From Thermophagus xiamenensis (GTDB taxonomy: Bacteria; Bacteroidota; Bacteroidia; Bacteroidales; Marinilabiliaceae), in NCBI RefSeq assembly GCF_900112795.1, contig NZ_FONA01000007.1, forward strand, positions 62,001 to 126,000: DNA of 64,000 bases, written 5' to 3'. The position numbers and the translations under genes were made by a program. Under the pieces are notes generated by a model, which saw nothing but the letters and a program-made list of their open reading frames with translations, did not search any database and was not told where the DNA came from. Of this stretch, positions 19,814 to 28,279 are shown in pieces. Positions within the stretch are counted from its first letter, which is position 1. Every line of letters begins with the position of its first letter.

Positions 19814-20124
19814 TTTTAAAAACAAATATATCAATGAAGTAAGTAAATTTTATACGGATGAAAATTTAATCTTTCAATGAATTTTTCTTTATTTAGTTGA
19901 GATATAGGATCAACCTATTTCTCAACTAACTTATTTTCCAACAGTTAATTCACAGAACTCACATTAATTCATTGGTTTTTAAAGTTTTCCACCTCTCTGA
20001 AATGACATATACCCACGGAAATACAAACCTTTTAAATATAAGATAACTCAAATAAAAACTTGCAATTTATCATTTATTTTCGCCTTTTACTTTCCAATTA
20101 ATACCGGTTGCAAACATCATTTTT

Positions 20125-20132
20125 TATATTTG
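20125..20132 (+). promoter_or_regulatory. Predicted -7 box of the symporter gene
   Basis: TATATTTG fits TAnnTTTG and lies 28 bases before the ATG at 20161. No -33 box is evident at the proper spacing. Confidence 0.45.
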
Positions 20133-20160
20133 TATCTAAACATCAACAGATACATATATT

Positions 20161-21870
20161 ATGCAGAAAGTAACCGAGTTCCTCACGACATTGGACAAGT
20201 TAATCGGCGGGTCTTCATGGTTTGTTTACCTTCTTTTGGGAACAGGCATCTTTTTTACACTATATCTATATTTCCCTCAAATCCGCTATTTTAAATATGC
20301 GCTAAAAATTGTTCGAGGAAAGTTTGACAGAGAAGGCGATGAAGGAGATACCAGCCACTTTCAGGCACTAACCACCGCCTTGTCAGGAACAGTAGGTACC
20401 GGAAACATTGCAGGCGTAGCACTGGCTTTACACCTGGGTGGTCCTGCCGCCCTTTTTTGGATGTTAATAACAGCCTTAATAGGCATGACCACAAAATTTG
20501 TTGAGGTAACGCTTTCACATAAATACAGGGAAAAAGCTTCGGATGGATCCATCAGTGGTGGACCTATGTATTTCATGAAGAAGCGATTAAACATCACCCT
20601 GCCTTCCGGAAAATCCATTAAAACTGGAAGCATTTTAGCTGTAATATTTGCAATAGCCACAATTTTTTCATCCTTCGGAACAGGTAATCTTCCTCAGGTT
20701 AATAGCATTGCAAACTCATTGTTTCAATCCTTTCAGATTCCACATATATTTACCGGAATCATATTAAGTATTTTTTTGGCTTTCATCATCATTGGAGGCA
20801 TAAAACGTATTGCCAGGGTAACCGAAAAATTGGTCCCTATTATGGCGGTGATATACCTTATAGGCGCCTTGCTGGTCATCATTTACAATTACGAAAATAT
20901 TATTCCCTCACTCAAAGCCATCGCCTCGAGTTTGTTTAATGGCAGTGCTGCTACCGGTGGATTTTTAGGCGCCACCATGGCCTTTGCCTTTAACCGCGGT
21001 GTCAACAGAGGGCTTTTTTCCAACGAAGCGGGACAAGGATCGGCACCCATAGCCCATGCTGCAGCCAGAGCTCACGAACCCGTATCAGAAGGTTTGGTGG
21101 CGCTGCTCGAACCTTTTATCGACACCGTAATAATTTGTATGATTACGGGCCTCACCATATTATCATCAGGCGTCTGGAAAGAAAAACATGAAACACAGTT
21201 TCAAATGACAGACACTGAAATTCTGGCCGGATACTATAATGAAAAAAAGGATCAGGAACTTTTATCAGCACATATCAAAAGAGAAGCTCTATTGCCTTTA
21301 TACTCCGGAACATTACGTGTCGAGAACGGACTATTGCCAGAAAACATTACCGTAATTCATGCTCGGTCGGTTGCCGAGGATGTACTGATAAAAACACATG
21401 ATCATTCCCGCTTTTCGGGAAATTTAAAAATCAAAGATGGGAAGCTCGTTAATCCTGACAAAGTTATTCTTCAGGGAAAATCACTTATACATAGTGCACC
21501 GTTAACGGCGCTAGCTTTTTCGAAAAGCTGGCTGGGAAAATATGGGCAATATATTGTCTCGTTGGGATTACTCCTCTTTGCTTTTTCCACTTCTATTGCC
21601 TGGTCGTATTATGGGGGAAGAGCCGTTACTTTCCTGTTTGGAATAAAAGGTGTTATTTGGTATAAACTTATTTATATTATTGGATTCTTTTTGGCCTCCT
21701 TTACAGATACCACCATTATATGGATCTTTTCCGGTATCACAATAGCCCTCATGACTATCCCCAACCTAATTGGCTTACTGTGTCTCCACCGAGAAGTAAA
21801 GGCAGAAATCGGCAAATTCTGGGATGAATACCGAAAAAGGTTCCCTGACGAAAAAGCGCCTAAACGATAG
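20161..21870 (+). CDS. Alanine/glycine:cation symporter family protein (AgcS) with an extra loop domain
   Basis: The 569-residue inner-membrane protein has the AgcS signature GTVGTGNIAGVALALHLGGP (about 76-95) and the FNRGVNRGLFSNEAGQGSAP segment (about 277-296). It should import alanine or glycine with sodium or protons. Usual members are about 450-500 residues. Here about 100 polar residues (about 338-440, rich in charged and beta-forming residues) separate two membrane helices, after SSGVW and before the AFSTSIAWSYYGGRA helix. The gene stands alone, preceded by a repeat and followed by a convergent ABC ATPase gene. Confidence 0.9.
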   Translation: MQKVTEFLTTLDKLIGGSSWFVYLLLGTGIFFTLYLYFPQIRYFKYALKIVRGKFDREGDEGDTSHFQALTTALSGTVGTGNIAGVALALHLGGPAALFWMLITALIGMTTKFVEVTLSHKYREKASDGSISGGPMYFMKKRLNITLPSGKSIKTGSILAVIFAIATIFSSFGTGNLPQVNSIANSLFQSFQIPHIFTGIILSIFLAFIIIGGIKRIARVTEKLVPIMAVIYLIGALLVIIYNYENIIPSLKAIASSLFNGSAATGGFLGATMAFAFNRGVNRGLFSNEAGQGSAPIAHAAARAHEPVSEGLVALLEPFIDTVIICMITGLTILSSGVWKEKHETQFQMTDTEILAGYYNEKKDQELLSAHIKREALLPLYSGTLRVENGLLPENITVIHARSVAEDVLIKTHDHSRFSGNLKIKDGKLVNPDKVILQGKSLIHSAPLTALAFSKSWLGKYGQYIVSLGLLLFAFSTSIAWSYYGGRAVTFLFGIKGVIWYKLIYIIGFFLASFTDTTIIWIFSGITIALMTIPNLIGLLCLHREVKAEIGKFWDEYRKRFPDEKAPKR

Positions 21871-21912
21871 CACCGCTCTACCAACAAGTCAGTTGAATAG
21901 GATAAAAATGTT

Positions 21913-22617
21913 TCAGGCCTGGATGCGTGCCTCGTTCATAACATCACTTTCTATCCGGCCGTCTCGCAGTCTGACGATTCGCTCGGCATACTGGGCAATA
22001 TCTTCCTCGTGGGTAACCAAAACTATGGTATTTCCGGCGGCATGAATCTGATCAAACAAACGCATAATATCTATGGATGTTTTGGTATCCAAATTACCGG
22101 TAGGCTCATCCGCCAATATTAATGAGGGATTATTTACCAATGCACGCGCCACGGCAACCCGCTGCCTTTGACCACCAGACAATTCATTGGGTTTATGCAA
22201 CATCCGATCCTCCAACCCAACATTTACCAAAGCTTCTTTCCCCCGCCTATACCTTTCTTCTCGAGGCACACCTCCATAAACCAATGGCAAAACCACATTT
22301 TCCAGGGCCGAATATCTTTGCAATAAATTAAACGTCTGAAAAACAAAGCCTATCTCTCTGTTGCGTATCTCCGCCAGTTTGTCATCCGACATATGACTAA
22401 CATCGTTCCCATTCAAGATGTAACGGCCGGATGAAGGTGTATCCAAAGCGCCTATAAGATTCATTAGTGTTGACTTGCCCGATCCCGAGGGGCCCATTAT
22501 AGCAACATATTCTCCTTTTTTTATGGTAAGTGATACTCCATTTAAAGCTTTGACCACCTGGTTCCCTAAGTGGTAATGCTTATGCAGCTCTTCTATCAAT
22601 ATTACCGTATCATCCAT
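21913..22617 (-). CDS. ABC transporter ATP-binding protein, MacB/LolD type
   Basis: The 234-residue ATPase has Walker [11 protein letters not shown]-loop FVFQTFNLL, signature [15 protein letters not shown], Walker [13 protein letters not shown] and the switch histidine in VTHEED. The sequence pattern ([28 protein letters not shown]) is that of MacB/LolD/FtsE-like ATPases that drive export or lipoprotein release with a FtsX-like permease. No permease gene lies beside it, so its partner is encoded elsewhere. Possible roles include lipoprotein trafficking or peptide efflux; the sequence cannot decide between them. Confidence 0.9.
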   Translation of the reverse strand: MDDTVILIEELHKHYHLGNQVVKALNGVSLTIKKGEYVAIMGPSGSGKSTLMNLIGALDTPSSGRYILNGNDVSHMSDDKLAEIRNREIGFVFQTFNLLQRYSALENVVLPLVYGGVPREERYRRGKEALVNVGLEDRMLHKPNELSGGQRQRVAVARALVNNPSLILADEPTGNLDTKTSIDIMRLFDQIHAAGNTIVLVTHEEDIAQYAERIVRLRDGRIESDVMNEARIQA

Positions 22618-22773
22618 TGCTTTATAATTATTTTTTGTAACATCTGTTTATTGAATGCGCTATCGGGCAAAATAAAATCTGTTGTTCTTTAGATGACTAT
22701 TGACTGCATTGGTTTAAAATCAGGGTGTTTTCTAATCTTTCAAACCAATACCATTGGCTCTTTCCTTTTGGCC

Positions 22774-23571
22774 TTAATAGCGTACAATGTAATGCTGACG
22801 GGTACATTCCTTCCGGAAAAAAATTATTCCAATGCGGTAAAGATCAAACGAAACGGTAATTTTCGGATGCTGTAAAATGGTTTTCCATGCCGCCTCCATA
22901 TCCGGACTCCAATGAATGTCATCAAAAACAAAAATCGAATTATTATGTGCTTTTTTTAAACACCACTCAAAATATTTAAGAACCGACTCCTTGCGATGAT
23001 CTCCATCAAAAAACACAAAATCCAGGGAGTCTATTTCTTCAACCAGGGCCGGGAGTATATTAACAAATGAACCATTAATTACTTCTACGTTGTTCACATC
23101 CACCATTTCAAAGACCTGCCTGGAAAAGTCACATAACTCTTTACAACCTTCAATGGTTATCACCCTCGACCTCGAATCAGGCAATGCCAGCCAAAGGGTA
23201 CTCAAGCCGGTACCGGTACCAAGCTCCAATATGTTTTTCGCCTCAAAATAATTGATTAATCTGAAAAGGAAAACTCCATATTTGGCGGGCAAACTGCCCG
23301 AAGATACCAACTTCCTGACACTGCGCTGCTTTTGTCCGGAAACAGAGGGTGCTCCCAAAGTATCATTATTTATGACAGTATGGTTTTTAAGCAACGATTG
23401 CCGAACAGCTTCTATTTTTTTAAAAGCATAAAACGGATGCTTTTCGCCCAATAACTCTCGAACCAGGTAAAAGGCAAAAGGAGAATGAATCCCATACCCT
23501 TTTCGGTGGCGGGCTTTCATCAAATATTTTAAATAAGAACCAAGGCGGTATTTAATAATATCTAATTTCAA
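22774..23571 (-). CDS. Class I SAM-dependent methyltransferase (O-methyltransferase-like)
   Basis: The 265-residue protein has a SAM-binding motif ILELGTGTGLSTLWLA, a following acidic motif VITIEGC and the motif DFVFFDGDHRKES, giving the fold of class I O-methyltransferases. The N-terminal 80 residues (RHRKGYGIHSPFAFYLVREL) are an extension typical of a Bacteroidota subgroup. The substrate is unknown. It lies about 155 bases upstream of the ABC ATPase gene on the same strand, with no proof of co-transcription. Confidence 0.8.
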   Translation of the reverse strand: MKLDIIKYRLGSYLKYLMKARHRKGYGIHSPFAFYLVRELLGEKHPFYAFKKIEAVRQSLLKNHTVINNDTLGAPSVSGQKQRSVRKLVSSGSLPAKYGVFLFRLINYFEAKNILELGTGTGLSTLWLALPDSRSRVITIEGCKELCDFSRQVFEMVDVNNVEVINGSFVNILPALVEEIDSLDFVFFDGDHRKESVLKYFEWCLKKAHNNSIFVFDDIHWSPDMEAAWKTILQHPKITVSFDLYRIGIIFFRKECTRQHYIVRY

Positions 23572-23887
23572 ATCAATTGGATTTTCTTGCGGTTGAAATT
23601 TATTGTCTCTACTATTAAAATCGAGGCATTGAAAATAACAAAAATCACAAAATTAGACACACTCCCGGCTATTATTAACTAAACCTCGAAAAAAGTCATC
23701 ACTACTCATTTTATTAACAAAAAAACAAACAAAGTTACAATTATCTATATCATAAATTGAAAATTCCATAACGATTTCTTTAATTTCCCTTATTGCATTC
23801 GAAAGATTTTTTTCATACCTTAGCAATTGTATTCCAAAATGTTGCCAATTACACATTATTAAATCAAACCCTAAAAACTCTTAAACT
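23572..23887. other. AT-rich intergenic region without a recognised gene
   Basis: This 316-base divergent gap must contain the promoters of the methyltransferase (minus) and the small lipoprotein (plus). I saw no convincing TTTG/TAnnTTTG pair. A 67-codon minus-strand frame (23653-23856) has no recognisable features. Confidence 0.4.
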
Positions 23888-24193
23888 ATGAAAAAATTTA
23901 TTTTGTTTTTAATGGTAGCAGGCCTGATGGCTTGTGCCGGTCAATCCGGAAAAGAAAAGAAAGTCGAAGAAGAAGCTGTAGAAACTACTACCGAAAAAGT
24001 TGAAAAGGCAGCAAAAGATGTTGCCGAAACTGCCGATGACGCTATGGATAGCGCAGAAGAAGCCGCAGAAGAAGCTAAGGATAAGGTAGAAGAAGCTGCC
24101 GAAGAAGTTAAAGAAAAAGTTGGTGAAGCAGCAGATGCAACCAAAGAAGCAGCTCAGGATGCCGCCGATAAAATTAAAAATCCTAACGAATAA
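23888..24193 (+). CDS. Small lipoprotein with an alanine/glutamate/lysine-rich helical body
   Basis: The 101-residue product has a lipoprotein signal, with lipobox LMAC and Cys16 as the lipid anchor. The rest is almost entirely A, E, K, D, T and V in an 11-residue-like amphipathic pattern (for example EEAAEEAKDKVEEAAEEV), resembling LEA-type or apolipoprotein-like helices. Similar small proteins occur in Bacteroidota as abundant periplasmic or stress-linked lipoproteins. The function is unknown. It is monocistronic, closed by a strong terminator 22 bases downstream. Confidence 0.8.
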   Translation: MKKFILFLMVAGLMACAGQSGKEKKVEEEAVETTTEKVEKAAKDVAETADDAMDSAEEAAEEAKDKVEEAAEEVKEKVGEAADATKEAAQDAADKIKNPNE

Positions 24194-24214
24194 GTTTATT
24201 GTTGCCAGATTATC

Positions 24215-24254
24215 AGGGGTTCACCAATTTTTATTGATGAACCCCTTCTTTTTG
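24215..24254 (+). terminator. Intrinsic terminator of the small lipoprotein gene
   Basis: AGGGGTTCA pairs with TGAACCCCT, extended by CAAT/ATTG within the loop, followed by TCTTTTT. Confidence 0.88.
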
Positions 24255-24599
24255 CTTCAAATAGTATAAAGTTCATTATTGGCCAAAAGTAATTGAATCA
24301 TCAGTATTTAGGCATTAGTTCTTGGTCTTTGGTCCTTAGTTCTAATTCTCCGGTTTTTATCGACTAATTAATAGTTGTCTGTCCATTATGCATAAAACAC
24401 CAGACCACTATTTCCACGGCCCGGCTCATGCAACACCAACAGAAGATATTGAGTCGGTCATTTGTCAGAAAAAAAGGATTGGCCTATTTTTGATGCTGTT
24501 TACCGTTTTCATGCTTCGCTCATTATTCTAAATCTGTTGCGAATCGTGTTCCATATTCCAAACCAAACGGATTAAAGCAACTTCAATATAGTTTCGTTG
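24255..24599. other. Intergenic region with low-complexity TTAG-rich sequence
   Basis: Part of this gap (about 24310-24370) is a run of TTAGTTC/TTGGTC-like near-repeats in the style of the 19653 and 38670 repeats but without the shared core. No gene, promoter or RNA was recognised. Confidence 0.35.
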
Positions 24600-26699
24600 A
24601 TGTCTGACCTGGCCACAAAAAATATAATGTATCTTCCGGGAGTAGGCCCCAAAAAGGCCGAAATACTCAAAAAAGAGCTTCGCATTGCCTCTTTTGAAGA
24701 TTTATTGTATCACTTTCCATATAAATATGTAGATCGTAGTCGCTTTTATTCCATCAGGGAAATCAACGGCGAGATGCCTTATATCCAGGTAAGAGGAAAA
24801 ATAACATCCTTAAAACTGGTTGGTCAGGGACGCGGACAAAGAATGGTAGCAACCTTTTCGGATGGCACCGGAACAATGGAACTGGTATGGTTTAAAGGTA
24901 TCAAGTATTTTAAAGAACAATTGAAACCCAATCAAACCTATATTCTTTTTGGCAAGCCAACCATCTTCAACCGTACCATTAGTGTGGTGCACCCCGAGCT
25001 GGAGAAAGAACAACCCGGTAAAATTCCCATTTTTCAGGGGCTACAACCCTTTTATCCCACCACCGAAAAAATGAAAAGTAGCTACCTGAATTCCCGTGCC
25101 ATTTTCAAACTGATTCAAAATCTGTTTCAAAATTATCAATCATCTATTCCGGAAACTCTGCCGGCTTCATTAATAGATAAAATGAAGCTGATGAAACTCA
25201 ACGATGCGCTTCGATACATCCATTTGCCACCCGATGCACAAACCCTTCAGAAAGCATCGTTCCGGCTTAAGTTCGAAGAATTATTTTATATCCAGTTAAA
25301 CATACTTCGTCTTCGCAATCAGCGCACATTCAGCACCAAAGGGCATGTATTCAAAAAAGTGGGAACCATTTTCAACCATTTTTATGAACACAATTTGCCT
25401 TTTGAACTAACCAATGCCCAAAAAAGGGTTATCAAAGAAATGAGAAAAGATATGGGCAGCGGCCGGCAAATGAACCGTCTGTTACAGGGAGATGTGGGCA
25501 GCGGAAAAACCCTGGTGGCACTAATGGTCATGCTCATCGCCATCGACAATAATTATCAGACATGCCTGATGGCCCCAACCGAAATACTGGCTACCCAACA
25601 CTTTGAAACCATCCGGCAATTTCTTAAGGGCATGGATGTTTCCATTGAGCTGCTCACCGGCTCAACGCGTCAATCAGACCGCAAACGTATTCATGCCGCC
25701 CTTCTGGACGGATCCCTCAACATCCTTATTGGAACCCATGCTCTAATCGAAGACACGGTTCAGTTCAAAAATCTGGGGTTGGTGGTCATCGACGAGCAAC
25801 ACCGGTTTGGGGTGGCACAACGCGCCAAACTGTGGAAAAAAAATTCCACTCCGCCACACATACTGGTCATGACAGCTACTCCCATCCCCCGAACACTGGC
25901 CATGACCATTTACGGAGATTTGGACGTATCGGTAATAGATGAATTACCGCCCGGTCGGAAACCGGTGCATACCACTCATGTATACCACAACAAACGACTG
26001 GAAGTTAACAAGTTTATTCAAAAACAGCTCAACGCCGGCCGGCAGGTCTATATCGTTTATCCTTTAATAGAAGAGTCAGAAAACCTTGACTTCAAAAACC
26101 TGACCGATGGCTTCCGGTACATCCGGGAAGTATTTCCCAATCAAAAGGTAACGATGCTCCACGGCAAAATGAAACCGGCCGAAAAAGATGCCGCCATGCA
26201 GGAATTCGCATCAGGTAAATCCAAAATTCTGGTGGCTACGACCGTTATCGAAGTGGGTGTCAACGTGCCCAATGCCACAGTAATGGTTATCGAAAGTGCC
26301 GAACGATTCGGATTATCACAACTGCACCAGCTCCGAGGCAGGGTGGGCAGAGGCGCCGACCAGAGCTATTGTATCTTAATGACCGATTATAAGCTCGCCA
26401 AAGAAACTAAAAAACGAATGGAAATAATGACCCAAACCAATAACGGCTTCGAAATTGCCGAAGCCGACATGAAACTTCGTGGCCCGGGCGACCTGGAAGG
26501 CACGCAGCAATCAGGACTCCCCTTCGACCTTAAAATTTCCAACCTGGCAAAAGATGCTCACATCCTTCAACTGGCACGTAACGCCGCAATGGATATCCTC
26601 AAGGAAGATCCCCTCCTCCAAAAACCCGAAAATGACATCCTTAATCGACAACTAAAAAAACTGGCTCAACAAAAAATTAACTGGGCTATGATTAGCTAG
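24600..26699 (+). CDS. recG: ATP-dependent DNA helicase RecG
   Basis: The roughly 699-residue helicase rescues stalled forks by branch migration. It has the N-terminal wedge/OB domain (about 60-160), Walker A GDVGSGKT, motif II DEQHRFGV, TATPIPRTL, and the C-terminal QLRGRVGRG motif with the RecG-specific tail. The frame is open from TTG at 24597, but the adjacent ATG at 24600 gives the normal start MSDLATKNIMYLPGVGPKKA, so I chose ATG. It stands alone between intergenic gaps and converges on the DUF6261-like gene. Confidence 0.95.
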   Translation: MSDLATKNIMYLPGVGPKKAEILKKELRIASFEDLLYHFPYKYVDRSRFYSIREINGEMPYIQVRGKITSLKLVGQGRGQRMVATFSDGTGTMELVWFKGIKYFKEQLKPNQTYILFGKPTIFNRTISVVHPELEKEQPGKIPIFQGLQPFYPTTEKMKSSYLNSRAIFKLIQNLFQNYQSSIPETLPASLIDKMKLMKLNDALRYIHLPPDAQTLQKASFRLKFEELFYIQLNILRLRNQRTFSTKGHVFKKVGTIFNHFYEHNLPFELTNAQKRVIKEMRKDMGSGRQMNRLLQGDVGSGKTLVALMVMLIAIDNNYQTCLMAPTEILATQHFETIRQFLKGMDVSIELLTGSTRQSDRKRIHAALLDGSLNILIGTHALIEDTVQFKNLGLVVIDEQHRFGVAQRAKLWKKNSTPPHILVMTATPIPRTLAMTIYGDLDVSVIDELPPGRKPVHTTHVYHNKRLEVNKFIQKQLNAGRQVYIVYPLIEESENLDFKNLTDGFRYIREVFPNQKVTMLHGKMKPAEKDAAMQEFASGKSKILVATTVIEVGVNVPNATVMVIESAERFGLSQLHQLRGRVGRGADQSYCILMTDYKLAKETKKRMEIMTQTNNGFEIAEADMKLRGPGDLEGTQQSGLPFDLKISNLAKDAHILQLARNAAMDILKEDPLLQKPENDILNRQLKKLAQQKINWAMIS

Positions 26700-26780
26700 T
26701 AGAATTTTGAGGATGGAAAACTGAGATAAGAAATTAAAAGACACACTTGTCAAAGAATGACTTTACTCCAACGAGTATCA

Positions 26781-26810
26781 AAAAAATCCCCGGAGGGAAT
26801 TGTCCGGGGA
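26781..26810 (-). terminator. Intrinsic terminator for the DUF6261-like gene
   Basis: TCCCCGGA and TCCGGGGA form the stem; on the minus strand it is followed by a run of seven T. It lies between convergent recG and the DUF6261-like gene and may also slow recG transcripts, though the plus side lacks a T run. Confidence 0.75.
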
Positions 26811-26860
26811 ATGAGTCAATGATTTTGACATAGCCTTATCAACACCTGCATCGTTAAACA

Positions 26861-27634
26861 TTAGTTTTGTCCGTATTCACTTGACACACTATCTGATTCA
26901 TCACCCGAAGAGGTATCACTATCCTCCTCGTCTCCTCCTTGACGGGCGATAACCAATCTGTTGTACCGTTCATTCAACTCATTGATTGCACGTATCACCT
27001 CATCGTAGAGGGGATCATCACTGATGTTGGCTTGCACCTCCAGATGATTGGTCAATAACCGATAAAGATCGGTCATCTCTTTCCGAAGATCTTTCAGTTT
27101 AATCTCCGGACTATTGGCATCCTCTTTCAACCGTTCAAGATAATATTGACGAAATGTTTGATTGGCATTCTCCAACTCTTCTAACCAATCTGTGATACCC
27201 AACGTTTCAAAAGCCGTCATACACTCAGCCGAGCCTTTCCATTTATTTATCAGGCTGTCGATGGTGCTCGTCTCCGACTGATAGTTGAGCCGCGAAATAC
27301 CACGACCATAAGGACTTGCTTCATTAAGAAGCAGCATGGCGGCATCTCGCTTTTGCGAATTCGCATGATTTAGGTAAGCATCCAATAATGCAAGCAGGCC
27401 GTTAATGGCCGCATCTCTACGCTCATCCGCCTCCTCCAAAAGGGGTGTTAAATCGCTACCCCTCTCAGGCTTAAAGATGGATGTCATGAGCTGGTACTTC
27501 GACAAAATCCTGTCATAAATTTCCCTGATCTTCAAAAGGTCCGGATCCTTGGTCTTCAGTATCTCCAGCAAAAAATCGAAATACTGAAGAAATTCACTGT
27601 TATGTAACCGATAAATTAAAGCATTGATAAACAT
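26861..27634 (-). CDS. Uncharacterised helical protein resembling DUF6261
   Basis: This 257-residue soluble protein is almost entirely helical (RLHNSEFLQYFDFLLEILKT, then RRDAAINGLLALLDAY) with an acidic, serine-rich disordered tail (about 238-257). It resembles the Bacteroidota family DUF6261, which often occurs in multiple copies near transposon-like or repeat regions. No enzyme motif is visible. Its upstream side faces the 40-bp tandem array, so that array lies in its promoter region. Confidence 0.65.
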   Translation of the reverse strand: MFINALIYRLHNSEFLQYFDFLLEILKTKDPDLLKIREIYDRILSKYQLMTSIFKPERGSDLTPLLEEADERRDAAINGLLALLDAYLNHANSQKRDAAMLLLNEASPYGRGISRLNYQSETSTIDSLINKWKGSAECMTAFETLGITDWLEELENANQTFRQYYLERLKEDANSPEIKLKDLRKEMTDLYRLLTNHLEVQANISDDPLYDEVIRAINELNERYNRLVIARQGGDEEDSDTSSGDESDSVSSEYGQN

Positions 27635-27746
27635 AACACATGAATTTTAGTAGGCATTGATAAGACCATATCTAAACACATGTTAAAATATAAATTAAAC
27701 CTTTATTTTTCAATATTTTTTAAAAAAAATTCATTGTCTTACTTAT

Positions 27747-28026
27747 AAAGTTTCCCGGGCGCTGCAACGTGCAGCACGTCGGCGACAAAGTTTCCCGGGC
27801 GCTGCAGCTTGCAGCACGTCGGCGACAAAGTTTCCCGGGCGCTGCAGCTTGCAGCACGTCGGCGACAAAGTTTCCCGGGCGCTGCAACGTGCAGCACGTC
27901 GGCGACAAAGTTTCCCGGGCACTGCAGCTTGCAGCACGTCGGCGACAAAGTTTCCCGGGCGCTGCAGCTTGCAGCACGTCGGCGACAAAGTTTCCCGGGC
28001 GCTGCAGCATGCAGCACGTTTTCGAA
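27747..28026. repeat. Tandem array of seven 40-bp GC-rich hairpin units
   Basis: Seven units of exactly 40 bases (AAAGTTTCCCGGGCGCTGCA and continuing) follow each other without spacers; the last is degenerate at its end. Each unit holds three dyads: CCCGGG, CTGCA-nnn-TGCAG and GTCG-G-CGAC. Sequence changes fall nearly all in the three-base loop of the second dyad (ACG, GCT, GCT, ACG, GCT, GCT, GCA), with one stem change at unit 5. The array is strikingly GC-rich against its AT-rich surroundings. Frames stay open across it only because the units lack stops. Confidence 0.95.
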
Positions 28027-28218
28027 AAAATCACCCCGGTGTATCAACAGAATTAATTAAACGCAAAGACGCAAAGAAACAGAGTGCTTTTCTTTATTCA
28101 TGGGAAGTAGGGATATTTTAGATAACATGTATGACGAAGGGACAAAAATTAAACGGAGCCTTCCACAGAAAAAACAACCTATCAAATTTGCAATTTATTT
28201 TCAAATTTACGATACATT

Positions 28219-28251
28219 CTTGCAATTATCATTTTTTTATCCTTAAATTTG
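28219..28251 (+). promoter_or_regulatory. Predicted promoter of the AbiL/RloAB-like pair
   Basis: CTTG (28219-28222), a 21-base spacer and TAAATTTG (28244-28251) fit the Bacteroidota consensus, 28 bases before the ATG at 28280. Three copies of TTGCAATT lie around it (from 28188, 28220 and 28260). Confidence 0.6.
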
Positions 28252-28279
28252 CTAATCAATTGCAATTTTAAAGAGAAAA

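Noticed and set aside
23653-23856. 67-codon minus-strand frame between the methyltransferase and small lipoprotein genes
   Set aside because: No motif, signal peptide or promoter; probably chance.
27747-28026. CRISPR array
   Set aside because: The 40-bp units abut each other with no unique spacers, and no cas genes are present.
27720-28121. Overlapping frames of 81-104 codons on both strands across the 40-bp array
   Set aside because: The unit length is not a multiple of three and the units lack stops, so every frame reads through and repeats the same peptides; none has a plausible start context or family.
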